From Punica granatum (Eukaryota > Streptophyta > Magnoliopsida > Myrtales > Lythraceae): 64,000 bases of DNA. The stretch covers positions 27,584,354 to 27,648,353 of the forward strand of contig NC_045132.1 in NCBI RefSeq assembly GCF_007655135.1, read 5' to 3'. A program made the position numbers and the translations under genes. Below the pieces are notes generated by a model. That model had not been told where the DNA came from. It saw nothing but the letters and a program-made list of their open reading frames with translations, and did not search any database. This document shows, piece by piece, positions 46,089-56,381 of the stretch. Position 1 is the first letter of the stretch. Each line of letters starts with the position of its first letter.

Positions 46089-46817
46089 TGTTGGGTATCC
46101 CTCCAATTTGGAGGAAGTTGGGCTCAAATTGTATTGGACTTTTATCGGGCTTTAATAGGCCCAAGACCCATTTTAGTTAGGGTTTATATTTGTTAGGCGG
46201 CATATATATATATATATATATATAGCAGCAGCGGCAGAAAAGAATATAGGAGAAGGCTGTAGAAGAAAGAAGCGGCAGACAGCAGAAAAGGGGCAGCCGC
46301 AAGCAGACAGCAGATAGCAGAACAGAGGAAGAGCAGAGGAGAATTCTGCTCAACAGGGGCAGCGCGCAGCTGGAGATCAAACCTCGATCGGGACATCAAA
46401 CGAACTCCGATTGGGACGAAATTTTGACAGAAGCTTCACAACACGTGGGGCTAACTTCTGAACGGTCAGAATTTCTATTCGAGCTCTGTAGGTGCTGTTT
46501 CAGCTGATTTTGTGAACCACCCGGTGTGGGTGACGAATTTAGTATTTGGGTGATCCAAGAGAGTGTTTCTCTTGAGTTTGGTGATCCAAGGGTTTACCCT
46601 TGATGAAAGACATTGTATAACCTTCATAGTGGATCGTTGATTCGGAGTTGGTCCCGTGGTTTTTCCCACATTGGGGCTTTCCACGTAAAATTCTTGGTGT
46701 TGTTTTACTTTACTGCTTGTTGGTTGATTTGATTAGTTCCTATCTCGATTACACCAGTAGGGGAGGAAGATTAATTGCTGCGTTATTGTTTGGTTGAGTA
46801 CATCCCTAACCCCAACA
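46089..46817 (+). repeat. Left (5') LTR of the complete copia element
   Basis: 729 bp, TGTTGGGTATCCC...CCCAACA. It contains a (TA)n tract (about 46202-46224) that may act as or near the TATA box of U3. It differs from the right LTR at four bases, one indel and a TA tract eight bases shorter. Confidence 0.95.
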
Positions 46818-46819
46818 AG

Positions 46820-46831
46820 TGGTATCAGAGC
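46820..46831 (+). other. Primer binding site (initiator Met-tRNA)
   Basis: TGGTATCAGAGC begins two bases after the LTR end. It is complementary to the 3' end of plant initiator tRNA-Met, which primes minus-strand DNA synthesis. Confidence 0.92.
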
Positions 46832-46872
46832 TTCGGGATAGAGAAGTTTGAGTTTTTTTCGGTGTTTTCGAG

Positions 46873-49800
46873 ATGGAGGAGTCTACAGGATCCATGTTCA
46901 AGTTGAATGCAACCAACTACTCTATATGGAAGTCTCGGACGGAGGATCTTCTATTTTGCAGGGATTTGTACGATCCTATTGAAGGGGATTCCGCGAAACC
47001 CAAAGATAAGGATGACAAGGCTTGGGAACGCACAAATCGGAAGACTATTTGTTTGATTCGGCAGTGGATAGACAATAGTATTTATCATCATGTTGCTCAG
47101 GAGACAAATGCAAAAGCTTTGTGGGATAAATTGACAAATCTCTATGCGAGGAAGACACCGCAAAATAAAGCATTCCTCGTGAAGAAGCTGGTTCATCTTC
47201 GTTTCCAGGATGGAGGTGATATGGCTGCGCACATGAGTAATTTCCAGGATATTATTAACCAGTTGACGAACCTGGAGATAATATTACCCGATGAGTTGCA
47301 GGCCTGTCTACTTTTAGGGACTCTACCGGATAATTGGGACACACTTGTGGTTGCATTAAGCAATTCTGCGCCAAACGGGAAGCTATCGTTGGCTACGGTG
47401 ACAGACAATTTATTTAATGAGGAGACTAGAAGGAAAGGCTCGGGGATTTCCATTCAGTCTGAAGCTTTGGTTACTGAACAACGGGGGAGAAGTCAAAGCA
47501 GAAATTTCTCTTCCAAGCATAGTAACTCACGTGGCAAATCGAGGGGTAGATCAAAGTCGAAGACGAGGAAAGTGGTCACTTGCTATCACTGTGGAAAAGA
47601 GGGACACTACAAAAGGGAGTGTAGAGCTCTGAAGAAAAATCAGAATGGCAACGGTGAGAGCAAGAAGGAAGAAGGCACTACAGCAGTGGCATGTGATGGA
47701 GAGACCTACATCATTTGTGATGAAGCTTATGTGAATTTCACATGTCAGGACTCTACCTGGGTTGCAGATACAGGTGCCTCGTTTCATGTCACTCCTCATC
47801 GGGATTTCTTTTCATCTTACACTATCGGGGACTATGGTTATGTGAGAATGGGGAATGGACAGTCATGCAAGATTGTCGGTACTGGTGATGTCTGTCTAGA
47901 GACCGAGCTTGGCTGCAAGTTGCTTCTGAAGAAGGTGAGGCATGTTCCAGAAATTCGCCTTAACCTAATCTCGACGGGTCAACTTGATGATGAAGGCTAC
48001 AGTAATGAATTCAGCAATGGGAGATGGAAGCTCTCCAAGGGTTCGTTGATTGTGGCACGGGGTCAGAAGACCGACACTCTCTACAGGCTGCGTGCCAGAC
48101 ACAACTCCGGTCAGGTTAATGTTGTTGAGGATTATCCTATCGAGCTATGGCATAGGAGACTTGGGCATATCAGTGAGAAAGGTATTCAAATTCTTGCTAG
48201 AAAGCAGTCTTTGCCCATTAAAGGTATGCACTTGAGCACCTGTGATCACTGTTTAGCTGGTAAGCAGAGGAGAGTTTCTTTTGTTAGAAGTCGTCCCTCT
48301 AGATGCCATCATATACTTGATCTTGTGCATACAGATGTTTGTTTTATGTCGGATAGATCTCTTGGTGGTGCTCTCTATTTTGTGACATTTATAGATGATC
48401 ACACCAGGAAAGTTTGGGCTTACCCTATGAGAACTAAAGATCAGGTGACTGAGATTTTCAAGTACTTCCATGTAGCAGTGGAAAGAGAAACAGGCATGAA
48501 GCTGAAATGTGTCAGAGCTGATAATGGTGGTGAGTATAGAGGTCCTTTCGAGAACTATTGCAGGACTCACGGTATCAAACTTGAGAAGACGGTACCGAAG
48601 ACACCACAACAGAACGGGCTTGCAGAGAGAATGAACCGCACAATTGTTGAGAGAGTTCGTTGTATGCTTTCTCAAGCGAAACTGTCTAAGCCTTTCTGGG
48701 GCGAGGCAATGAGGTCAGCGGTTGATCTTATTAATCTTACACCGTCAGTTGCACTTGATGGAGATGTACCCCAGCAGGTGTGGACCGGCAAGAAAGTATC
48801 ATACAAGCATCTCAGAGTATTCGGGTGCAGGGCATCTGTTCACATTCCTCGAAATGAAAGATCAAAACTTGATGCCAAGGCAAAACAGTGCATCTTCTTG
48901 GGTTATGCACATGAAGAGTTCGGGTACAGGCTTTGGGACCCTGATAGCAAGAAGATCATCAGGAGCAGGGATGTTGTCTTCTTTGAGGACCAGACAATCG
49001 AGGATTTGCAAAAGTTAGAGAAGGCCAGTGTAGGCAATCCTCACGAGATCTCTATTCCTGTACCGGTTGATGTAGAGCATCCAATGGAAGAGGTACCTGG
49101 TGAATATGAAGAAACCACGACTGGGGGTGAGATTCCTCAGGTAGATGATGATGTGACTACGGATGATACAGGCTCGCAGTTACAGTTAGGGCCTGCAGAT
49201 CTACCTAGACAATCTGATAGAATAAGACGATCATCTACAAGATATCCGCCTCATGAATATGTGCTACTGACTGACGGGGGAGAACCTGAGTGCTATGATG
49301 AAGCTGTGGCACATGAGTACAAGGAGCACTGGTTGAAGGCGATGAATGAGGAGATGAACTCCTTGTCTGAAAATCACACGTATGACCTAGTGAAGCTACC
49401 GCAAGGTAAGAGAGCATTGAAGAACAAATGGGTCTACAGGTTGAAGACAGAGAACTCGCGACCTCGATACAAAGCTCGACTGGTAGTGAAAGGTTTCAAC
49501 CAGAAGAAAGGAGTTGACTTCGAGGAGATCTTCTCGCCCGTTGTCAAGATGTCATCGATCCGAGTTGTTCTCGCACTGGCAGCTAGTCTGAACTTGGAGA
49601 TCGAGCAGCTCGATGTAAAAACAGCTTTCCTGCATGGTGACTTGGAGGAAGAAATATATATGGAGCAGCCTGAAGGATTCCGAGTTAAAGGTAAGGAGCA
49701 TTTGGTGTGCAGGCTGAGAAAGAGCTTGTATGGGCTTAAGCAAGCACCTCGGCAGTGGTACAAAAAGTTCGACTCTTTCATGTTGAGCCATGGCTACACA

Positions 49801-50841
49801 CGGACAACTTCAGATCATTGTGTGTTCGTGAAACAATTCTCGGATGGTGATTTTATCATTTTACTGTTATATGTGGATGATATGTTGCTTGTCGGTCATG
49901 ATATGAGCAAGATTGCAGAGTTGAAGAAAGAGCTCAGCAAGTCCTTTGCCATGAAGGATTTGGGACCGGCAAAGCAGATCCTTGGGATGCATATTTCTCG
50001 TGACAGATCAAGTGGAAAACTTTGGCTTTCTCAAGAGAAGTACATCGAGAAGATTTTGGATCGGTTCAACATGGGTAATGCTAAACCAGTTTCATCACCA
50101 CTTGCTTCTCATTTCAAACTTAGCTCGAAGCAATGTCCTACAAGTGAGAAGGAGAAAGAAGAGATGAAGAAAGTTCCTTACTCATCAGCTGTAGGAAGTT
50201 TGATGTATGCCATGGTCTGTACAAGACCAGATATCGCTCATTCTGTTGGTGTGGTTAGTCGTTTTCTCTCCAATCCGGGGAAAGAGCATTGGAATGCAGT
50301 TAAGTGGATTCTGAGGTATCTCAGAGGAACATCCAAGGTGTGTTTACACTTTGGCACTGGTAAGCCGGAGTTAGTGGGCTACACGGATGCGGATATGGCA
50401 GGAGATATTGATTCCCGGAAATCCACTTCGGGATACTTGATGACTTTTGCAGGGGGAGCTATCTCATGGCAGTCAAGGCTTCAAAAGTGCATCGCTTTGT
50501 CTACAACGGAAGCCGAATACATTGCGGTGACCGAAGGTTGCAAGGAGATGTTGTGGTTGCAAAAGTTTTTGCAGGAGTTGAGCTTGAAGCAAGAAATGTA
50601 TGTTCTACACTGTGATAGTCAAAGCGCCATTCATCTTTGCAAGAATCCCACTTTCCATTCGAGGTCGAAGCATATCGATATCAAGTTTCATTGGATTAGA
50701 GATGTGTTGGAGTCCAAGCTGGTGAAGCTAGACAAAGTGCACACCGATGAGAATGGAGCTGATATGATGACAAAACCTCTCGCTAGGGAGAAACTTCATG
50801 TTTGCCGAAGTATAGCCGGTATGCTTGAAGCCTCCAAATAG
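46873..50841 (+). CDS. Copia Gag-Pol polyprotein, intact (1322 aa)
   Basis: One frame with no stop. UBN2-type gag covers about 1-230. The zinc knuckle CYHC...H...C is at 237-250, and the aspartic protease DTGAS at 299-303. The GAG_pre-integrase zinc region follows (about 420-465). The integrase core has D488, D550 and E585, the canonical D,D(35)E spacing. A chromodomain-like tail is absent, as expected for copia. Reverse transcriptase has YVDD at 1000-1003. RNase H has D1172 (TDAD), STTEAEY and D1248 (CDSQS). The protein is processed by its own protease into capsid and enzymes in virus-like particles. Gag and Pol are in a single frame, the usual copia arrangement, so Gag excess must come from another mechanism such as splicing. 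The start is the first ATG, 55 nt after the LTR. Confidence 0.96.
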   Translation: MEESTGSMFKLNATNYSIWKSRTEDLLFCRDLYDPIEGDSAKPKDKDDKAWERTNRKTICLIRQWIDNSIYHHVAQETNAKALWDKLTNLYARKTPQNKAFLVKKLVHLRFQDGGDMAAHMSNFQDIINQLTNLEIILPDELQACLLLGTLPDNWDTLVVALSNSAPNGKLSLATVTDNLFNEETRRKGSGISIQSEALVTEQRGRSQSRNFSSKHSNSRGKSRGRSKSKTRKVVTCYHCGKEGHYKRECRALKKNQNGNGESKKEEGTTAVACDGETYIICDEAYVNFTCQDSTWVADTGASFHVTPHRDFFSSYTIGDYGYVRMGNGQSCKIVGTGDVCLETELGCKLLLKKVRHVPEIRLNLISTGQLDDEGYSNEFSNGRWKLSKGSLIVARGQKTDTLYRLRARHNSGQVNVVEDYPIELWHRRLGHISEKGIQILARKQSLPIKGMHLSTCDHCLAGKQRRVSFVRSRPSRCHHILDLVHTDVCFMSDRSLGGALYFVTFIDDHTRKVWAYPMRTKDQVTEIFKYFHVAVERETGMKLKCVRADNGGEYRGPFENYCRTHGIKLEKTVPKTPQQNGLAERMNRTIVERVRCMLSQAKLSKPFWGEAMRSAVDLINLTPSVALDGDVPQQVWTGKKVSYKHLRVFGCRASVHIPRNERSKLDAKAKQCIFLGYAHEEFGYRLWDPDSKKIIRSRDVVFFEDQTIEDLQKLEKASVGNPHEISIPVPVDVEHPMEEVPGEYEETTTGGEIPQVDDDVTTDDTGSQLQLGPADLPRQSDRIRRSSTRYPPHEYVLLTDGGEPECYDEAVAHEYKEHWLKAMNEEMNSLSENHTYDLVKLPQGKRALKNKWVYRLKTENSRPRYKARLVVKGFNQKKGVDFEEIFSPVVKMSSIRVVLALAASLNLEIEQLDVKTAFLHGDLEEEIYMEQPEGFRVKGKEHLVCRLRKSLYGLKQAPRQWYKKFDSFMLSHGYTRTTSDHCVFVKQFSDGDFIILLLYVDDMLLVGHDMSKIAELKKELSKSFAMKDLGPAKQILGMHISRDRSSGKLWLSQEKYIEKILDRFNMGNAKPVSSPLASHFKLSSKQCPTSEKEKEEMKKVPYSSAVGSLMYAMVCTRPDIAHSVGVVSRFLSNPGKEHWNAVKWILRYLRGTSKVCLHFGTGKPELVGYTDADMAGDIDSRKSTSGYLMTFAGGAISWQSRLQKCIALSTTEAEYIAVTEGCKEMLWLQKFLQELSLKQEMYVLHCDSQSAIHLCKNPTFHSRSKHIDIKFHWIRDVLESKLVKLDKVHTDENGADMMTKPLAREKLHVCRSIAGMLEASK

Positions 50842-50843
50842 TC

Positions 50844-50854
50844 GGGAGGGGGAG
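50844..50854 (+). other. Polypurine tract
   Basis: GGGAGGGGGAG just before the right LTR, three bases after the gag-pol stop codon. It primes plus-strand synthesis. Confidence 0.85.
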
Positions 50855-50856
50855 TT

Positions 50857-50964
50857 TGTTGGGTATCCCTCCAATTTGGAGGAAGTTGGGCTCAAATTGT
50901 ATTGGGCTTTTATCGGGCTTTAATAAGCCCAGACCCATTTTAGTTAGGGTTTATATTTGTTAGG

Positions 50965-51000
<36 letters not shown>

Positions 51001-51592
51001 CAGCAGCGGCAGAAAAGAATATAGGAGAAGGCTGTAGAAGAAAGAAGCGGCAGACAGCAGAAAAGGGGCAGCCGCAAGCAGACAGCAGATAGCAGAACAG
51101 AGGAAGAGCAGAGGAGAATTCTGCTCAACAGGGGCAGCGCGCAGCTGGAGATCAAACCTCGATCGGGACATCAAACGAACTCCGATTGGGACGAAATTTT
51201 GACAGCAGCTTCACAACACGTGGGGCTAACTTCTGAACGGTCAGAATTTCTATTCGAACTCTGTAGGTGCTGTTTCAGCTGATTTTGTGAACCACCCGGT
51301 GTGGGTGACGAATTTAGTATTTGGGTGATCCAAGAGAGTGTTTCTCTTGAGTTTGGTGATCCAAGGGTTTACCCTTGATGAAAGACATTGTATAACCTTC
51401 ATAGTGGATCGTTGATTCGGAGTTGGTCCCGTGGTTTTTCCCACATTGGGGCTTTCCACGTAAAATTCTTGGTGTTGTTTTACTTTACTGCTTGTTGGTT
51501 GATTTGATTAGTTCCTATCTCGATTACACCAGTAGGGGAGGAAGATTAATTGCTGCGTTATTGTTTGGTTGAGTACATCCCTAACCCCAACA
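50857..51592 (+). repeat. Right (3') LTR of the complete copia element
   Basis: 736 bp. It has the same ends as the left LTR, with a longer TA tract (about 50969-50999). Confidence 0.95.
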
Positions 51593-51597
51593 TTTTC
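51593..51597 (+). other. Target-site duplication TTTTC (right)
   Basis: Identical to 46084-46088. Confidence 0.9.
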
Positions 51598-52403
51598 TTC
51601 CGCAAATGCTGAGGATGAGAGGAACCTTGATGTTGAGCAAGGTCATGAAGTTCTTGGTGATGTGAACCACGCGAGCTTGTCCATGAAAGCAGGCGCAATG
51701 TAGAACCCATCCGTCCTGTTGTCCAAGTTGCGTCTGAAATCACGATAAACACCTCTATTAGCAAAAACTGTCACGTTCCTGAATCTTATTCTGCCACATA
51801 GATCATCTCGTTTTATATACTTTTTTCTCATCTCAACTGGAAAACGACCACAGGAAGCTGGAGAATATTGTAACCAGACCTTAGAGTGGACAAAGAAATT
51901 AAGAAAATGAAAAACGATTTCTTTCATGGTTGTGTTATTTACTTACTGGCGAATTCCGGAGCTGATGTATTCGTAAGAGCTCATGACAGCATAGTGGGTC
52001 CCGGAGTAAATAGGAGCTTGAAAGAGAGAATCCACCATTCCTTCGACTCTGGTGATGTCTTGCTGATCATCGAAAGTGTCACAGGCGAGGCCTCTCCACT
52101 CGTCCTCATTGGTCTGCTTGCTCTCATCGACTTCAGCCACAAACCATCAAGATTCAAGATGTACGAGTGTCGCTAGCAGGTCCCATCCAGTTACTTAGGT
52201 TAGGTGCGGATTCTACTAATGAATCGGGGTTGATGTCAAGAGTGCATGTATAACGAATACATTAAAAGAGGTTTAAGTAAGCAAGTCAAGTAGCTGATGT
52301 GAATAAGCGGGACAGGTACGTCACTTATGAAGCTAAATGGCGGGAAAGTAGAATGTACTACTTTCCCATTGACAGTTCCGACCGTTGAGATTGTAGCAGT
52401 CAT

Positions 52404-53440
52404 TTTTGGCTGGCCGACTCGGAAACTTGTGACAATCTGATGATCAGATGGTTTCTTTCTCCACTCCAACTTGCTCATGAGCAGGCGCAGTCTGCAGTGT
52501 GTTTTGTCAAAAGAAGCTTCTAGTCATATGGCACTTGACAGTGCAAACCAGATTGGTTGAAGCTCAATGCTGTGAGCTACCTTTTGTATCGATGATTCGA
52601 AGTGTGAGTCCCCATGAAGTTGAAAAGAAAGATTCGAAGTATGAGTTTACAAAATAGAAAAAGGAGATTCTTGTCTTGGATCTAATAGAAAAAACAATAT
52701 TCGATAATTGGAAGTCAATATGTTTGTTTACAAAGACAAGTTGGGCCTCTTTCCATCCTCGAGCCTCTCATTCAAGTCCTCTCAAAGGGATTGAATGTGA
52801 TTGTTTCAAGATGCTGTACCTATTACCTTAATGGGCCAAAGTCCAGTTCCCTTAATGGACTAAAGGCCAGCTGACTTCTGGTCAAGTCTTGACCAAGATA
52901 CCTGGGCTGTATGGCGAGCCCATGGAGATATTAAATTAAATGGACCAAAAGTCCAGTTGCCTTATTGGGTTCAGCCGTTGAAGAATATGAGGCTCTGGAG
53001 TTGTTTGGGCTGTCAAAATCACCCACTCATTTTACACGTGCCTGGAATTATAATTCCAAAAAAATAAATAGTAAAAACTGGGATCATTATTTTAATTAAT
53101 TTAACTTAATCATAACTTGTCTGCAGCCTACTGGTTCCACGTTTAACTTACTAATGATGATCTAAGTTAATTTAAAAGTCTAGTTTCAAAGAATGATCTG
53201 TTTACTTAGCCAAAAATAATTAAAAAAAAAGTTTAATTTAAAGGGCAACGTGTAACATATTGATAAAGGATTGACGAGTTAATTTAATTAATTTGAAGGG
53301 CACGTGTAGAGGTATGGACAGAAAAGATAAGAGGAAGCGGGAAAGTAGAGAAAATAAAGTTTTAGCATCAATTTCATGTCATTTGCGGTTAAATCAGCTA
53401 TCTATCTTTTCAATTTTTGTAGTAGCCTAGCAAGGCGCAT

Positions 53441-53487
<47 letters not shown>

Positions 53488-53939
53488 GACACTTTTCGAA
53501 GTGTGGGACAAGACATGAAGGGTACAGATAGCTAATCAGGTGGGCTAGCTAGAGATATTTCTCACGTATATGAGGTGAGCATTCTTCGTGTAGATGTATG
53601 ATGATCTTCTGCCAGTCGCTATCGCAGTCAAGTAAAATTACGAATAATCACATTCAATGCATGCGCGCATCTTTTTCGCATACAACCAAAAGGGCCATGC
53701 CCGCGCCTTCTCTGTTTTTCCACACTTTTTCTCGTGCCTTGTCGTTTTCCATATACATAGAATACATGTCCAGAAAAAAAAAAAGGAGGGAGAATAAGAT
53801 ATTTTTTGCTTGCTTGGCTATATATATATAAATATTGGCCGACTTGGGCAGGAAGGATATGAGCATGTATATATCCTCAGTAAGAGTGACTAACAAATTG
53901 ATAGGTAGGTAGATAGAAGCCGAATTTTTTGTTGATATA
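52404..53939. other. Spacer with long TA microsatellite
   Basis: No gene is supported. The left part is the upstream flank of the activase relic. A 36-bp TA run lies at about 53447-53482. The right end must hold the promoter of the first tropinone-reductase-like gene. Confidence 0.5.
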
Positions 53940-55011
53940 ATGGCTCGTCCTCAGCAGAACAAATGGTCCCTCCATGGAATGACAGCTCTTGTCACCGGTG
54001 GAACAAGAGGAATCGGGTGAAGTGAACAAGAACCATCACACTCTTCCTTTTTAGTTTGTTCTATTCTACTGCGTATTTCAATCTCTCATTAATAATAATG
54101 ACATTGGTTCCTCCTGATCAATTAATATTGAAAGCTATAGCTAGCTAGGACATACCGATTCGTTGTCCATAGATTCATAAACATCTATATAAACTGATCA
54201 TGAATATAGTAGATTATGCATGTGACACAGGCACGCTGTGGTGGAGGAACTAGCAGGACTCGGCGCGTCCGTGTACACGTGCACCTTCACTGAAGCCGAG
54301 CTTCAAGAATGCTTGGAGAAGTGGAAGGTCAAGGGATTACAAGTCACTGGATCCGTGTGTGATGTATCCTCTCGGGCTGACCGGGAAAAATTGATGAAAG
54401 ATGTATCCTCCTTCTTCGGTGCTAAGCTCGACATCCTTGTGAGTTACTTAACATATATATGTGTGTGCGTGTTTATGGCGCCTATATGTATATATATGTG
54501 TGTGTGTCATCGACGTAGCTAGCTAGGGGAGTTTAGAAGACATCATCTAATTATTGCAATTGTAATTGTACATATGGTTGATTCAAGGTAAACAATGCTG
54601 GAACAAACGTATGGAAGGCCACGACCGAGCACACGGCAGAGGATTTCGCGTTCATCGTGAGCACCAACCTCGAATCCGCCTACCACCTGAGCCAACTCGC
54701 ACATCCTCTGCTCAAGGCTTCTGGAGCTGGAAACATCGTGTCTCTGTCGTCTGTTGCCGGGGTTACGTCCGTGAATAGGATCACTCTATGGGATCACCAA
54801 AGGTCGCCACATTACATATCTAATCTAGTTACTAGTTAGTTTTGTTTTGTTTTTTTTTTAATAAGTAGGGTTTGATAAATTAAGTGCTTAAAAATTAAAT
54901 ACATAATTAATCAAGGAAATAAATTTATAGGAAGAGGATAAGAAATGATAAGGATGATAAAATATTTTGTGAGATAAAAAAGATCACCAATATGTTAAAA
55001 ATCACTTATGT

Positions 55012-55215
55012 CACCAGTGTGGGTTGGCTCAAGCGGTTCGGCGCTTATACCCCTTAAGCAAGGTTTCAAGTTTGAGTTTTGTGAATAGAGAAAATATACG
55101 CCGGGAGAGATTACTCCTTAGTAGGTCGACCGGATTCGATTGGATTAATCGAGACACAATTGGACTTTCGGATGCTAGAGTTCATATCGAAAAAATCACA
55201 TATTTCGTTAAGTCA
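55012..55215 (+). mobile_element. tRNA-derived SINE-like repeat in intron 3
   Basis: A segment of about 200 bp inside the 1030-bp third intron of the SDR gene. Its start (TGGCTCAAGCGG) resembles an RNA polymerase III A box. A degenerate B-box-like GGTTTCAAGTTTG follows about 40 bp later. It ends in an AT/T-rich tail. The open frame across it has no protein signature. Confidence 0.4.
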
Positions 55216-55494
55216 ATTTTTTTGGGTAAATAAGTCATTTTTTTTCCTTGCTCATCATTATCTTCTATCTTTCTTTCTGTCATATTCATTTTTCATTATA
55301 ACTAATTTGTAATTAATTCTTAATCACTTATTTAATTAAGTTGTAATCAAACACAACCTATACTTTTATTTCAATTATTGATTGGTTATTTAATTTCCGG
55401 AAACAAATGGATAATCGGGCATAAATGGAATGTATGCAATCAGCCATGTATCCATTACAATTTCCAACGTTCAAATATAATACATATATACCAA

Positions 55495-55650
55495 CAAAGT
55501 GTTGATTAAATGATAAGCAGCTCTAACCTCCATAAGGAAGAAAAAAAAATTCAAGTCCCGAGAAATACATTTATTGAGAGGGAAAATAACCTTTAATACT
55601 TGATTTTTTGAAATTACGAGAGTAATGTCTCCCACAATTTTAACTAATTG
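55495..55650 (+). repeat. SINE-like dispersed repeat, copy in SDR intron 3
   Basis: It starts near GTGTTGATTAAATGATAAG and contains TTCAAGTCCCGAGAA (B-box-like). It ends with ATTACGAGAGTAATGTCTCCC. Related copies occur at about 57659-57835 (+), 58829-58973 (-) and 26175-26290 (-), with a partial one at about 57545-57658. Confidence 0.45.
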
Positions 55651-55798
55651 AAAAAAAAGTATAATATATATATATATATATCAAGAATTGATCCCAAAAA
55701 CAAAAAAAGAATACTTTTATGTATGTATACATAAGTATATATATAAATCTTGATGTTACTAATTCACGGAATTCTGCTTCTTAGCTAATTAAAGTTAG

Positions 55799-55972
<174 letters not shown>

Positions 55973-56327
55973 TAAGCTCCTTAATTACTTGCAATTTGTT
56001 AGGTAGTTTATCTAATATAGATTGTTATATATTGAAGTGTTTTTCTTTTTCTCTTTCCTATCTTTTTAAATAATAATCGGACTAATAAAAATTATATCTT
56101 GTATTATTAATTATTGATGGTATATATGCATGCAGTATCTGAGTGAGGAGAAATTTAACGAGGCTGTGGTGTCGAGAACCCCACTAGGACGGACAGGACA
56201 GCCAGAGGAGGTTGCGGCTTTGGTGGCATTCTTGTGCATGCCTGCGTCTTCATACATCACCGGCCAGACCATTTGTATTGACGGAGGCTTCACTGTCAAC
56301 GGCTTCTTCTTCCCGCCTCCCGCATAA

Positions 56328-56343
56328 ATTATATGCATGCATA

Positions 56344-56381
<38 letters not shown>

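Larger units (their letters stand above)
46089..51592 (+). mobile_element. Complete Ty1/copia retrotransposon (5504 bp)
   Basis: It has all parts in order: a 729-bp left LTR, primer binding site, a single uninterrupted gag-pol frame, polypurine tract and a 736-bp right LTR. Perfect TTTTC duplications flank it. By eye the LTRs differ by four substitutions, one 1-bp indel and the length of a TA tract, so the insertion is recent. All catalytic motifs are present, so it may be autonomous. It sits antisense within the Rubisco activase relic. Confidence 0.97.
45065..52403 (-). pseudogene. Rubisco activase pseudogene split by a copia insertion
   Basis: Reading leftward, the N-terminus starts at 52403 (MTATISTVGTVNG, transit-peptide-like). 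The next exon (about 52140-51943) holds [16 protein letters not shown] and [15 protein letters not shown] third (from 51733) holds NLDNRTDGFYIAPAFMDKL, then a 2-nt insertion shifts the frame. The exon is cut by the retrotransposon between 51593 and 46088, inside the Walker A region, and resumes with GRGKSFQCELIFAKM. Further left are [11 protein letters not shown] and [17 protein letters not shown], with stops and frameshifts. HVPIIVT follows, then a shifted segment and KDIVKLVDTFP. A retained intron precedes FFGALRARVYDDEV, and the end is ALGDANEDSIK. Rubisco activase is the stromal AAA+ ATPase that removes inhibitors from Rubisco. The introns show a duplicated rather than a retro-copied gene. 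Several independent frameshifts show it was dead or dying apart from the insertion. Confidence 0.9.

Noticed and set aside
55024..55233. 69-codon frame in the SDR intron
   Set aside because: It lies on a SINE-like repeat, so the frame is incidental.
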